Assembly (NCBI GenBank): GCA_027050775.1 | Contig: JALUBH010000020.1 | Span: 62,001-126,000, forward strand | Length of the DNA stretch: 64,000 bases | From: Campylobacteraceae bacterium | GTDB lineage: Bacteria; Campylobacterota; Campylobacteria; Campylobacterales; Sulfurospirillaceae | Direction of reading: 5' to 3' | Shown here: positions 51,564 through 62,133 of the stretch, piece by piece | Layout: every line of letters begins with the position of its first letter | Position numbering within the stretch: position 1 is the stretch's first letter | The notes under the pieces: generated by a model | The model's input: only the letters and a program-made list of their open reading frames with translations | Databases searched by the model: none | What the model was told of the DNA's origin: nothing | Translations under genes and position numbers: made by a program

Positions 51564-52481
51564 TTATTTCTTTAGGCTTTTTGACTCTTTGGATTTTGGG
51601 TAGTTTGTTTTTAGTGCCTTAAAAAATTTGGATGCTTCCGAATTTCTTTTTAATTTGCTCAAAGATATACCGGTATGATACAAAAGGGTTGGGGTATATG
51701 AGGCATTTTCATATAAGGCTATACTTTTTTTATAGTAGTCTATCGCCGTTTTGTATCTCTTTTCACGGTAGGCTATCTCACCTAATTTAAAGTTGCTTCT
51801 AGCCGGTTTATATCTCATTTTTACCAACTGTGTATATCTTATTTTTGCTTTAGCGTATTGCTTCTTTTTTAGATAATTCTCAGCTTCTTTGAGTAGCAGT
51901 GCGCCACTTTTCCTTGAGAGTGTTTTTTTAATATTTTGTTTTTTTATTCCCTCAATTTGCTGATTTATTTTTTCTTGAAAACTCTTTTGTAGAGAAATAA
52001 ATTTGTTAAAATCTTCTTTTGATACATAGTTGGTGTTTATAGAATCTATGAGTGAACTTAATTCTGTTAAAACATTTTTGATTTTATCTTGATTTTCATT
52101 TTGTGCAGCTAGATTGTCATTAAACTGCTGCTTAAGTGACTCTAGATCAGTTCTCAAACTATGCATTGTGTCACTTTTATTGCTATCTCGCATATTTACT
52201 TCACGGATTTTACTATCTATTTTTCCTATTTTATCACTGATGGCTTGCGTTACAGATCTCGTGCCATCAAGTTTTCCTCGTAAATCATTATATTTAAATT
52301 GCAACATTTTAAACTGTTTTTCTAGGGATTTTAATGCTTTTGTATTTTTAACTATCTTTTTTTCACTAGGGCTTAAACCATAAGGATTGGTACTATCCAA
52401 ATTCCCGGCTCCATACATAGAAGGCTCTGCGCAAAACGCTATAATCGGTAAAACAATGAAAAAAGCTAATAATCTATTCAC
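51564..52481 (-). CDS. cpoB: Tol-Pal system protein CpoB/YbgF
   Basis: 305 residues. The signal peptide (MNRLLAFFIVLPIIAFCA) is followed by a long coiled coil (about residues 40-170, with SLEKQFKMLQFKYNDLRGKL) and C-terminal TPR repeats (ALLLKEAENYLKKKQYAKAK, KTAIDYYKKSIALYENASY, HTGISLSKLKRNSEASKFF). CpoB is periplasmic and coordinates Tol-Pal with septal peptidoglycan synthesis. It is the last gene of the Tol cluster. Confidence 0.9.
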   Translation of the reverse strand: MNRLLAFFIVLPIIAFCAEPSMYGAGNLDSTNPYGLSPSEKKIVKNTKALKSLEKQFKMLQFKYNDLRGKLDGTRSVTQAISDKIGKIDSKIREVNMRDSNKSDTMHSLRTDLESLKQQFNDNLAAQNENQDKIKNVLTELSSLIDSINTNYVSKEDFNKFISLQKSFQEKINQQIEGIKKQNIKKTLSRKSGALLLKEAENYLKKKQYAKAKIRYTQLVKMRYKPARSNFKLGEIAYREKRYKTAIDYYKKSIALYENASYTPTLLYHTGISLSKLKRNSEASKFFKALKTNYPKSKESKSLKK

Positions 52482-52529
52482 AACTGTCCCCTTTAGTAAA
52501 AATGGAGTTTATATCAAATCGCAGAGGCG

Positions 52530-52556
52530 GCCATACACCATTTTATAATGTATGGC
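52530..52556. repeat. Stem-loop between pal and cpoB
   Basis: An 8-bp inverted repeat GCCATACA/TGTATGGC with an 11-nt loop. On the minus strand no T-tract follows, so it is more likely an intercistronic stem (RNA processing or stability) than a terminator. Confidence 0.5.
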
Positions 52557-52566
52557 TTTTATATTT

Positions 52567-53151
52567 TTATGGTAGTAATTTAATGTCAACTCTTCTATTT
52601 TTTGCCCAACAAGCTTTTGTTTGAGCTGTACAAACAGGATTGCTTTCGCCATAACTTATAATCATCATTCTATCTGTTGCAACACCTTGTGCACTTAATG
52701 CATTTTTAACAGTTTTAGCTCTTTTTAGACCAAGTGCATAATTATATTCGTCCGTTCCCCACTCGTCACAATTTCCCTCTAGTTTGATTGAAAGTTTTTG
52801 AGCTTTGTCTTCATCTAAGATTGTTGCACTATTTACAACAACCGGCTTCATATCTTCTCTTATGTTATATTTATCAAAATCAAAATTAATAGGTCTTAAC
52901 TGATTTTCCAAATTTGCAATCAAGTATTTGACAGCATTTTCATTATTTTGTGTCATTGCATTACTATTCATATTGTTTGAATCCATATTGCTTGAATTCA
53001 TACCACTTGTATTTGATGCATTTGTGTTTGCACTATTTACTTTTTCTATTTTCTGATTTTTAGTTGTCATATCCACATTTGGATTTTTTTGACTACATCC
53101 CGTAAACAACAGAACAGCAACACTCATACTTGCTAAAACTAATTTCTTCAT
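52567..53151 (-). CDS. pal: Peptidoglycan-associated lipoprotein Pal
   Basis: 194 residues from the ATG at 53151, spaced correctly from AAGGTGGTG; an ATG 9 nt earlier lies inside the ribosome-binding site. The lipobox is FTGC (about residue 18). A linker of about 40 residues is rich in Asn, Ser and Met. The OmpA-like domain has INFDFDKYNIREDM, KLEGNCDEWGTDEYNYALGL-K-R-A and RRVDIKLL. Pal anchors the outer membrane to peptidoglycan and contacts TolB, encoded just upstream. Confidence 0.95.
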   Translation of the reverse strand: MKKLVLASMSVAVLLFTGCSQKNPNVDMTTKNQKIEKVNSANTNASNTSGMNSSNMDSNNMNSNAMTQNNENAVKYLIANLENQLRPINFDFDKYNIREDMKPVVVNSATILDEDKAQKLSIKLEGNCDEWGTDEYNYALGLKRAKTVKNALSAQGVATDRMMIISYGESNPVCTAQTKACWAKNRRVDIKLLP

Positions 53152-53203
53152 AATCACCACCTTTTATTTTATATTCTTGTTATTTTATCATATTTTTTTT
53201 AAA

Positions 53204-54472
53204 TTACCAATCAATTGACTGTATTTTGCCAACTTTAAGAGGAAATAGAAAACTTTTGTTTGCATTTAATCTTATTACACCTAAAGAACTTTGATTTTTA
53301 AAATGTTTAATAAACATAATTGTATCTTTGTCTCTTGCAAACCTTGGATATAAATTTTTACCATTTGCAGTCAACTGCCTTATATAGTCAGTCTTTGTAG
53401 AAATCAGATATAAATTAAACACATTGCCTCCAAATACACTCTTCTTTTCCCTGCTTGAATAAACTATATAGTTATCAATCGCGGAAACAGAGTTATTATT
53501 CCTACCATGATATACCATCTGCTCTACTACATTTGAGCCGATAGTTTTGGAAAATATATTTGGATACCCTAATCTATCCGATACAAATATTATCTTTTTA
53601 TCATTATCAATGAAGTTGCCATTAACATCTATTCCAGGGTATTTCGTGATTCTCTCCAGCTGTTTAAATCTTAAATCATAAAGATATATATCTGCCTGGT
53701 CGTTTGGCGCCATTGTAAGTAATAATTTTTCACCATCTTTTGAAACATCCGAACAAACCAACATACCTTTTGCCGAAAGTATCTTTCTTCTCTCACCAGT
53801 GTTTAAATCAACTCTGTAGAGTGTTGGAAGGTACCCATTGTAAGATGTATAGTAAAATGCATCTTGAAGAGCATCAGCCCATTTTGGAAAGATATTTAAA
53901 CCACCTTTTACGACAGTTTTTTGAAAACTCAAAGTATAATCCGAAACAACTATTTCAGACTCTCTCTTGCCGGTATATTTTGAAAAAATTACAAATTGTT
54001 CCATCCAGTTTATCGGAGGTGCTCCTATCAGATCATTTGTATTTACTATAATTCTGTGAGCTAAAAATGGAAATCTTTTGCGATTTTGCATCTTATAGTT
54101 TGTTTCATTTTTTACCTCACCGCTACCTGCATTGATAAGTTTAACATTTGCAACCAAACCGTTTCCAACAGATTTAAGTCTAAATCTCAAAATCAAATCA
54201 ACATTTTTTTTACTTAGAAAATTCTCACTTATATCTCCGTCATAACTGCTTTGCAAGTACTCATTCAATGGCCTAAAATGTGCACTTACTCTCAAATCTC
54301 CTACTAAAATCTTGAAGAACTTTTTTCTTAAAGACATATTCTCACTTGGTTCGCTTGCATCTTGCACAGCGATACTTGGTAATGTATCCAACTTTTTTAC
54401 AATCTCAACAGTTGCATCATACGCAAAAAGTGAATACGAGAAAAACATTAGTAATATCAGTTTTTTAACCAT
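53204..54472 (-). CDS. tolB: Tol-Pal system protein TolB
   Basis: 422 residues. Signal peptide (LILLMFFSYSLFA), an N-terminal alpha/beta domain (ILVGDLRVSAHFRPLNEYLQ), then a beta-propeller with blades such as VCSDVSKDGEKLLLTMAPND, KIIFVSDRLGYPNIFSK and YIVYSSREKK. It is a periplasmic partner of Pal and TolA. It overlaps the tolA-like gene by 8 nt. Confidence 0.92.
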   Translation of the reverse strand: MVKKLILLMFFSYSLFAYDATVEIVKKLDTLPSIAVQDASEPSENMSLRKKFFKILVGDLRVSAHFRPLNEYLQSSYDGDISENFLSKKNVDLILRFRLKSVGNGLVANVKLINAGSGEVKNETNYKMQNRKRFPFLAHRIIVNTNDLIGAPPINWMEQFVIFSKYTGKRESEIVVSDYTLSFQKTVVKGGLNIFPKWADALQDAFYYTSYNGYLPTLYRVDLNTGERRKILSAKGMLVCSDVSKDGEKLLLTMAPNDQADIYLYDLRFKQLERITKYPGIDVNGNFIDNDKKIIFVSDRLGYPNIFSKTIGSNVVEQMVYHGRNNNSVSAIDNYIVYSSREKKSVFGGNVFNLYLISTKTDYIRQLTANGKNLYPRFARDKDTIMFIKHFKNQSSLGVIRLNANKSFLFPLKVGKIQSIDW

Positions 54473-55220
54473 CTCTTAAATCCTTAAATTCAACTTGTAG
54501 TTTAAATACCCCACCCTCGCTAAAAGGAGGAAACTCTTTATCTCTCATCTTCTCTAAAAAATCAATCAATTTTGAATTGAATTCATCATTATATGAAAGT
54601 TTTACTATTTTATAACTAAAAGTACCGGTTTTGTCTATATAAATTTCTACCGTAGCACTGTTTCCTGAAACCGTATCGATAGTATTCTGCCAATTATCAT
54701 ATAGAATTTTTTGTACTTTTCCTCTAAATTTATCGTAAATCCCATTTTTGGTGGAATTCAAATTTTCTTTTTTTTCAAAGCTCAGTGATTCTACCATCTT
54801 TTTTGCGATATTATCTTTTTTAGGCTCTTGAACACTCTGTTTTGCTACAACTCTTTTTTTTCTGCTCTGCCTTTGTGCTTCTTGCCTTGGTTCTTTGATT
54901 TTTTTAATATCTATTTTTTTAAACATTCCTTGCAGGGAGATCTTTTTTTGAGTTTTATTAGCTACACTTTTTGGTTTTGGTTTGCTTGATACTATCTTCT
55001 TTTTTGCAGTTTTTTTAACAATTTTCTTCTTGCGTCTTAATGTTTTTTTTGGTTTGTTTTCAACGAGAGTGATATCCATTATACTATTTTTCTTAATCGT
55101 ATAATTAACATTCTTTATAGCTTTATCCTGGAGATAAAATGCAAGAGAAAGAACAACCAATAGGTATAGAAGAATAGCGAGTGTAAAACCAATTAAATTA
55201 TAATTCGTCCTTTTGGGCAT
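54465..55220 (-). CDS. tolA: TolA/TonB-like energy-transducing protein
   Basis: 251 residues. One N-terminal membrane helix (LIGFTLAILLYLLVVLSLAF) precedes a Lys/Arg-rich periplasmic stalk (KKIVKKTAKKKIVSSKPKPK) and a C-terminal domain (VEIYIDKTGTFSYKIVKLSY, FPPFSEGGVFKLQVEF) of TonB/TolA type. It should transmit proton-motive force from TolQ-TolR to the outer membrane. Position before tolB and pal favours TolA over TonB. It follows tolR with a 3-nt gap. Confidence 0.85.
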   Translation of the reverse strand: MPKRTNYNLIGFTLAILLYLLVVLSLAFYLQDKAIKNVNYTIKKNSIMDITLVENKPKKTLRRKKKIVKKTAKKKIVSSKPKPKSVANKTQKKISLQGMFKKIDIKKIKEPRQEAQRQSRKKRVVAKQSVQEPKKDNIAKKMVESLSFEKKENLNSTKNGIYDKFRGKVQKILYDNWQNTIDTVSGNSATVEIYIDKTGTFSYKIVKLSYNDEFNSKLIDFLEKMRDKEFPPFSEGGVFKLQVEFKDLRDG

Positions 55221-55223
55221 CTT

Positions 55224-55613
55224 TTATCCATTTGTTTCTAGTGATACTTTGGTGAAACCTGCTTCTTTTACACTTTTTAATACATACATAACATCCTTGT
55301 ACCTTAGAGATTCATCTGCTTTTATATAAACCTGTGTATTTGCACTATATTTATTTTTTATCATCGTAAAATTGTCGGGAAACTCTCCAAGCTTAAAAGT
55401 ATCTTTTTTTATATGAACTTTTCTATCTTTAGTGATACGAATCTCAAGTTTTGGTAACTTTCTTACCACAGATGATTTTGAGCCATCCGGTAACACAATC
55501 TTTTCTTGATAAACCATAGCAGGTGTTGTAACCATCAATATGGCTAGTAAAACAAGCATTATATCAACTAAGGGGGTTATATTTAATTCAGGAGTATCAT
55601 TCCAATCATTCAT
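55224..55613 (-). CDS. tolR: TolR/ExbD-family protein
   Basis: 129 residues. The N-terminal helix LNITPLVDIMLVLLAILMV carries the conserved Asp that takes part in proton flow. The periplasmic domain ends VYIKADESLRYKDVMYVLKS, the ExbD/TolR hallmark. It pairs with TolQ just upstream (3-nt gap). Members of this family in Campylobacterota are often annotated ExbD; the neighbours support Tol. Confidence 0.92.
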   Translation of the reverse strand: MNDWNDTPELNITPLVDIMLVLLAILMVTTPAMVYQEKIVLPDGSKSSVVRKLPKLEIRITKDRKVHIKKDTFKLGEFPDNFTMIKNKYSANTQVYIKADESLRYKDVMYVLKSVKEAGFTKVSLETNG

Positions 55614-55616
55614 GAT

Positions 55617-56210
55617 TTAATCTGTATCTTTTGATAGCTTTTCATCGTTACTAAGCAGTAGATCTATCTCTCTTTGGACACTCACAATAACTTCGTAAGC
55701 TTTTCTTTTTAAAAAGAGATGCACACTATACGCAGGAATCGCCACAAATATACCAGCAGCAGTCGCTATCAATGCTTCACTAATAGCCGGAGCAATCACT
55801 CCAAGAGATGCACTGCTACTTTGACCTAGTCCACTAAATGTATTTAGTATAGAAACAACTGTACCGAACAATCCGATAAATGGAGAAGTGGATGCTATAA
55901 TAGAGAGCAGCCACAACCCATTTGTAGCGTTCTTTTCAGCGACGCTCTTACATACATTTAACAAATTTATTGATATTTTTACTCTACTAGAGCACTTTTT
56001 TAAAACTGAATCATCTCTTACATTTTTTGCACCCATCAGCATAGATTCGAGTGAATTTCTCTCTGTCTTTAGCCAAGCAGTTAAATAAAAATACCTAGCA
56101 ATTAAAACAGTAAAAGTAACAATAAAATAAAAAGAGAGCCAAAGCAAAACAAATACAGTAATATAGCTACTTCTAGATATATAATTTATAAGTAAATCAA
56201 CTGCTGACAT
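55617..56210 (-). CDS. tolQ: TolQ/ExbB-family proton channel protein
   Basis: 197 residues with three membrane helices: VFVLLWLSFYFIVTFTVLIA, then WLLSIIASTSPFIGLFGTVV with the TSPFIGLFGTV signature, and IAPAISEALIATAAGIFVAIPAYSVHLF. It is the pentameric channel subunit that drives TolA. It begins 3 nt after the atpC stop, so ATP synthase and Tol genes may be one transcript. Confidence 0.93.
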   Translation of the reverse strand: MSAVDLLINYISRSSYITVFVLLWLSFYFIVTFTVLIARYFYLTAWLKTERNSLESMLMGAKNVRDDSVLKKCSSRVKISINLLNVCKSVAEKNATNGLWLLSIIASTSPFIGLFGTVVSILNTFSGLGQSSSASLGVIAPAISEALIATAAGIFVAIPAYSVHLFLKRKAYEVIVSVQREIDLLLSNDEKLSKDTD

Positions 56211-56212
56211 CT

Positions 56213-56608
56213 CTAATATGTCTTATGTTTAAGAATTGCATCTATCTTTGCTTCGGCCATAGCTATAGCAACAGGAGAATCGCTCATACTTTCTATAAGT
56301 TTTTTTGCTTTATCTATAGAATTCGCAATTTCACTATCATTTTCGCCAACAATTGCAACAGCACCGTCAGCTAGAATTGTCACTTTTTCTTCATCTATTT
56401 CAGCATGACCCCAATCAATAGCTACCACTTCGTGCCCACCACTTGTAAGTTCTATATCAATCACACCGGTTTTTAATAAAGAGACCAAAGAAGCGTGATG
56501 AGGGAGAACTCCAAACTCACCCTCACTTCCGGGAAGTGTTACGCTTTTTACATTATTTGCAAATATCTGTCCATCGGGCGTAACTATTTCTAATCTTAAT
56601 GTTTCCAT
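56213..56608 (-). CDS. atpC: F1 ATP synthase epsilon subunit
   Basis: 131 residues. The beta-sandwich motif VTLPGSEGEFGVLPHHASLV is diagnostic, followed by VAIDWGHAEIDEEKVTILAD and a helical C-terminal hairpin. The subunit links gamma to the c-ring and can inhibit hydrolysis. It is the last gene of the ATP synthase run. Confidence 0.95.
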   Translation of the reverse strand: METLRLEIVTPDGQIFANNVKSVTLPGSEGEFGVLPHHASLVSLLKTGVIDIELTSGGHEVVAIDWGHAEIDEEKVTILADGAVAIVGENDSEIANSIDKAKKLIESMSDSPVAIAMAEAKIDAILKHKTY

Positions 56609-56628
56609 AATTTTACCTTATATAAAGC

Positions 56629-58065
<1,437 letters not shown>

Positions 58066-58950
58066 TTATTTCATAGACTCAACACCACTGATTATCTCTA
58101 TCAGTTCAGTAGTGATTGATTCTTGTCTAGCTTTATTATAAGCTAGTGTTAATTGATGCACTCTATCGCTTGCATTATTTGTAGCATTTTCCATAGCCTG
58201 CATTCTTGCACTGTGTTCAGCTGCAAGAGAATCTATAAGTGCATAATACATATTATACTCAAAGTATTTTTTCATCAAAGAGTTTAAAATAGTTTCATCA
58301 TCTTCCGGCTCTAATTCCATCATAGACTTTGAATAACTTTCGTCTTTTGCCGGCTCTTCAATCGGGACTATATCCACAACCTTTAACTCTTGTGAAATCA
58401 TATTTTTGTATCCATTGTGAATTAATATAATCTTATTAGTAACACCATTTTCAAAATCATCTATAGCTTTTCTGATAATCTCTCCTGCTTTTTCATATGT
58501 TGGAGATGAGCTAACACCTATATCGCTAGTCAAAAGGTCAATTCCTTGAAATTTAAAGAACTCTATACCCTTTCTACCTATGGCTCTAAGTCTGACTTTT
58601 ACTTTTTTATCTTTATACTCTTTCATAAGAGCTTGTACTTGTTTGATAGTCTGAATATTAAAACCACCACACAAACCCTTGTCTGCTGTTACAAAGACAA
58701 TATCTACTTTTTCTATATTTTCTCTTATGTCAAAATAGCGACTGTCAATACCGCCAACCTTATACTGATTTATCTTATATGCGATTTCCGATAAGACTTC
58801 ATTTATCTTTTGGGCATAGACTCTTGATTTTTTTGCAGCCATTTCTGCTCGTCTGAGTTTTGCAGTTGAAACAAGTTTCATCGCCCTAGTTGTTTTTTTG
58901 GTATTCTCAACACTCTTGATTTTTCTTTTTATCTCTTTAAGGTTTGCCAT
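58066..58950 (-). CDS. atpG: F1 ATP synthase gamma subunit
   Basis: 294 residues. The N-terminal coil [28 protein letters not shown] and the C-terminal coil [20 protein letters not shown]-x-YNKARQ-x2-IT form the rotor shaft; the middle has [14 protein letters not shown]. It is the central stalk. Confidence 0.97.
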   Translation of the reverse strand: MANLKEIKRKIKSVENTKKTTRAMKLVSTAKLRRAEMAAKKSRVYAQKINEVLSEIAYKINQYKVGGIDSRYFDIRENIEKVDIVFVTADKGLCGGFNIQTIKQVQALMKEYKDKKVKVRLRAIGRKGIEFFKFQGIDLLTSDIGVSSSPTYEKAGEIIRKAIDDFENGVTNKIILIHNGYKNMISQELKVVDIVPIEEPAKDESYSKSMMELEPEDDETILNSLMKKYFEYNMYYALIDSLAAEHSARMQAMENATNNASDRVHQLTLAYNKARQESITTELIEIISGVESMK

Positions 58951-58959
58951 AGCTTATCC

Positions 58960-60465
58960 TTACTTAACAACAAATGTTGCTTTAAACTCACTCAATGCGC
59001 TGTTCAATAACTCTTCAATATCTTTATCTAAGACTTTTTTAGTTCTGATTTGCTCCAATACTTGAGGATATTTGGCTTCGATAAATGGAAATAGATCTGT
59101 TTCAAATTTTGTAACATCTTTAACAGCTATATCATCAAGAAAACCTTTTGCACCTGCATAGATAGCAACAACTTCATTTTCAACAGGAAGCGGTGAGTAT
59201 GGAGGCTGCTTAAGAGTTTCGACCATTCTTTGACCACGCTCAAGCTGATTTCTACTAGATTCATCCAAGTCACTGGCAAATTGAGCAAATGCTTGAAGTT
59301 CACGATATTGGGCAAGATCTAGTCTTAAAGTTCCCGCAACTTGTTTTGTAGCTTTAATTTGTGCAGCACCACCAACACGAGAAACTGAAAGTCCAACATT
59401 GATAGCAGGTCTGATTCCAGAGTTAAACAAGTCAGTCTCTAGAAAAATCTGACCATCTGTAATTGATATAACATTCGTAGGGATATATGCCGAAACATCT
59501 CCAGCTTGGGTCTCAATGATTGGCAAGGCAGTCAAACTTCCTGCTCCTAAATCATCATTAAGCTTTGCAGCTCTCTCTAATAGTCTTGAGTGAAGATAAA
59601 AAACATCACCGGGATAAGCTTCACGACCCGGAGGACGACGAAGAATCAATGACATTTCACGATATGCAACAGCGTGTTTACTCAAGTCATCATATATGAT
59701 TAGTGCATGTCTTGAATTATCTCTAAAATATTCACCCATTGTTACTCCGGCATACGGTGCAAGATACTGAAGCGTAGCGGAATCAGCAGGACCTGCAGCG
59801 ACTATAATAGTATATTCCATTGCTCCATGCTCTTCTAGTTTTTTAACAACTTGAGCTATGGTTGACTGTTTTTGTCCAATCGCAACATATATACAAATTA
59901 CATCTTGACCTCTTTGGTTTATGATTGTATCTAGTGCAACTGTTGTCTTGCCGGTTTGTCTATCACCGATGATAAGCTCTCTTTGACCTCTTCCGATAGG
60001 AACTAAGGCATCGATAGCTTTTATACCTGTTTGAAGTGGTTCGTGAACTGATTTTCTTGCCATAATTCCTGGTGCTTTTTCTTCAACAAATCTTGTTTCA
60101 CTTGCCTCAATAGGGCCTTTTCCATCTACTGGGTCTCCAAGAGGGTTTACGACACGACCTATCACGGCATCGCCAACAGGAACACTAAGAAGTTTACCCA
60201 ATCTTTTCACAGATGTTCCTTCTTTGATGTCTGTTTCATTTCCCATGATAACAACACCTACACTTGATTCTTCAAGATTTAGTGCTATCGCCCTCTCACC
60301 ACCTTCAAATTCAACCATCTCGCCGGCCATAACATTTTTGAGACCATAGACATTTGCAACACCGTCTGCTATAGATATAACTTTCCCAGTCTCTTCAATA
60401 TCTACATTTAATTCAAAATTTTCGATTCTCTCTTTAATAATCGAACTAATCTCATCGGCTTTCAT
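58960..60465 (-). CDS. atpA: F1 ATP synthase alpha subunit
   Basis: 501 residues from ATG at 60465, spaced 5 nt from GGGAG; a GTG 12 nt upstream is also in frame but overlaps that site. Walker A is [17 protein letters not shown] (about residue 168), then [20 protein letters not shown] and [20 protein letters not shown]. It is the regulatory nucleotide-binding subunit of the hexamer. Confidence 0.97.
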   Translation of the reverse strand: MKADEISSIIKERIENFELNVDIEETGKVISIADGVANVYGLKNVMAGEMVEFEGGERAIALNLEESSVGVVIMGNETDIKEGTSVKRLGKLLSVPVGDAVIGRVVNPLGDPVDGKGPIEASETRFVEEKAPGIMARKSVHEPLQTGIKAIDALVPIGRGQRELIIGDRQTGKTTVALDTIINQRGQDVICIYVAIGQKQSTIAQVVKKLEEHGAMEYTIIVAAGPADSATLQYLAPYAGVTMGEYFRDNSRHALIIYDDLSKHAVAYREMSLILRRPPGREAYPGDVFYLHSRLLERAAKLNDDLGAGSLTALPIIETQAGDVSAYIPTNVISITDGQIFLETDLFNSGIRPAINVGLSVSRVGGAAQIKATKQVAGTLRLDLAQYRELQAFAQFASDLDESSRNQLERGQRMVETLKQPPYSPLPVENEVVAIYAGAKGFLDDIAVKDVTKFETDLFPFIEAKYPQVLEQIRTKKVLDKDIEELLNSALSEFKATFVVK

Positions 60466-60501
60466 TTTTGCTCCCACAAATTACTCCTTAACTTCTTTTA
60501 T

Positions 60502-61032
60502 TTATATTGCTTTTAAAATGTACTCAGACATCTGTGCTTTTAATCGCTCTAGCGAAAAGCTTACTTCTAAACCTAAATCATCTATTTTAACCTTTACACC
60601 CGGATATTCATCATTTGATTTTTTTAATTTTATTTTTGAATTAAATTTTTTACTAAAATTCTCTTCGAGTGTAGATATCTTCTCTTGTGTAATATCAAAA
60701 TCGCTCATAATTACACCGATAAATTCATTGTTTTTAAGAGCCTCTTGGTACTTTAGTTCATTACAAATCTCAGGCATCAACTCCAAACGATCATGTTGGC
60801 TCAATAATTTCAAAAAATTTATAAACTTTGTATCACTATTTTCATTTAAAGAGAGTATAAAATCCTCTCTTTTTCTTCTATCCATATCCGGTGATTCAAT
60901 GATATTGTTAAACTTATCGACATTACAAGCTGATGACAACTCTTCTAGGGATTCATAGACCTCTTTTAGCTCTTTATCATCAAAACTTTTCATTAGAGCT
61001 TTGACATATTTTCTTGCAATTTGATTACTCAT
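60502..61032 (-). CDS. atpH: F1 ATP synthase delta subunit
   Basis: 176 residues. The N-terminal helical domain (IARKYVKALMKSFDDKELKE) and the C-terminal PGVKVKIDDLGLEVSFSLERL match OSCP/delta. It joins F1 to the peripheral stalk. It starts at the base next to the atpF stop. Confidence 0.92.
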   Translation of the reverse strand: MSNQIARKYVKALMKSFDDKELKEVYESLEELSSACNVDKFNNIIESPDMDRRKREDFILSLNENSDTKFINFLKLLSQHDRLELMPEICNELKYQEALKNNEFIGVIMSDFDITQEKISTLEENFSKKFNSKIKLKKSNDEYPGVKVKIDDLGLEVSFSLERLKAQMSEYILKAI

Positions 61033-61554
61033 TTATGCCACCTTTTTCATAACAATATCAAGTAACTCATCTTTTTTCAAAGATAGTGAATCTTTTGCAA
61101 ACACATCATCCAAAACTTCCAAGATAACTGCCCTTGTCATCTTTCTTTTTTCGATTGAAGCTTGATCTTCATATCCTTTTTCCAGATTTTCCATATCTAG
61201 TTCCAGATTTTCATCTACCTTTGCTTTTAGAATTTTTGTTTCAATCTCAAAAGTCTCTAAAATCGATTTTGCTTCTATATTTGCTTTTTTAATTAACTCT
61301 TTTGCTTCTACTTTTTCCTTGGCTGAGTCTTTTAACTTCTCCTGTATGGAGTTCAGTCTGTTCGCTATCGAAGTTCTTCTTCCTGTAAAAAATGCTTTTA
61401 TTTGATTTGCAGCTAAATAGTATAAAATGCCTGCAAAAATAAGAAAGTTTATAGTTCTAGGAATTATATCTGTGCCTTTACTTGCCTCTTCTCCACCAGA
61501 TGCAAACATATAAACGGGAAGAATTAAAAGTGATATATATAATAATTTTTTCAT
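61033..61554 (-). CDS. atpF: F0 ATP synthase subunit b
   Basis: 173 residues from the second ATG (61554), which is 6 nt from AGGAG; the first ATG at 61560 abuts that site. Unusually for subunit b, the N-terminus looks like a cleavable signal peptide (KKLLYISLLILPVYMFASGG). It is followed by the membrane helix INFLIFAGILYYLAANQIKA and a long charged coiled coil. It forms the peripheral stalk with b'. Confidence 0.9.
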   Translation of the reverse strand: MKKLLYISLLILPVYMFASGGEEASKGTDIIPRTINFLIFAGILYYLAANQIKAFFTGRRTSIANRLNSIQEKLKDSAKEKVEAKELIKKANIEAKSILETFEIETKILKAKVDENLELDMENLEKGYEDQASIEKRKMTRAVILEVLDDVFAKDSLSLKKDELLDIVMKKVA

Positions 61555-61563
61555 TTTCATCTC

Positions 61564-61986
61564 CTAAATTTGATCTAGTTTTGCTTTTACGCTCATTTTA
61601 AACTGTGGCAGTTGTTCTTGTAAAGCATTTTTAAATTCAACTCTTTGAGCATCTAATTCTCTTAAAAATTGAGAATATTTACTCTCTAGTTCACTCTTTT
61701 TTACTTCCAGTTTTTTCAAAGCTTCGTCTTTAGCAGCCATCAAAGCACTATCTTTCATCCTGTTTGCTTCATTTTTCGCCTCTGAGATAATTTTCTCCGC
61801 CTCTTTTTTAAAAGATGCAACCTCATCACTATTTTTTCCGGCACTATCCAAATCTCTTTTTATGGACTTTTCTCTATTGTCCATAAAAGCCAAAAGCGGC
61901 TTGTAGAGTGTTTTGTTCAAAAGAACCATCAAAACCAAAAAAATGATACCGGTCACCAATAAAAGTGCTGGTACAATATCCAACAT
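61564..61986 (-). CDS. atpF': F0 ATP synthase subunit b' (AtpF')
   Basis: 140 residues. One N-terminal helix (PALLLVTGIIFLVLMVLLNK) is followed by YKPLLAFMDNREKSIKRDLD and a continuous coiled coil. Campylobacterota carry both b and b', so a heterodimeric stalk is expected. It begins the ATP synthase run; atpB and atpE are not adjacent. Confidence 0.9.
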   Translation of the reverse strand: MLDIVPALLLVTGIIFLVLMVLLNKTLYKPLLAFMDNREKSIKRDLDSAGKNSDEVASFKKEAEKIISEAKNEANRMKDSALMAAKDEALKKLEVKKSELESKYSQFLRELDAQRVEFKNALQEQLPQFKMSVKAKLDQI

Positions 61987-62133
61987 ATTTTTGCTCCTTT
62001 TTTAAGATATCTTTAGATAATCAGCCACTGTTTGCCATATAAAATGAAAATAACTTGCAGCCAGTAAGACTAATAATTAAAAACGCGTAGATTTTAACAT
62101 AAATATATATATTATTTTATTAAATTAAGGTAA
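61987..62133 (-). promoter_or_regulatory. Leader/promoter region of the ATP synthase run
   Basis: A 147-nt gap between parB and atpF'. On the minus strand GTTAAAAT (around 62092-62099) resembles a -10 box about 110 nt before the ATG, and AAGGAGC gives a strong ribosome-binding site. No hairpin terminator for parB readthrough was found. The motif CAGCCA occurs twice in the leader. Confidence 0.35.

Noticed and set aside
52530-52556. Stem-loop after pal considered as a terminator
   Set aside because: The T-rich side lies on the plus strand, where no gene ends; on the minus strand the stem is followed by a GC-containing sequence.
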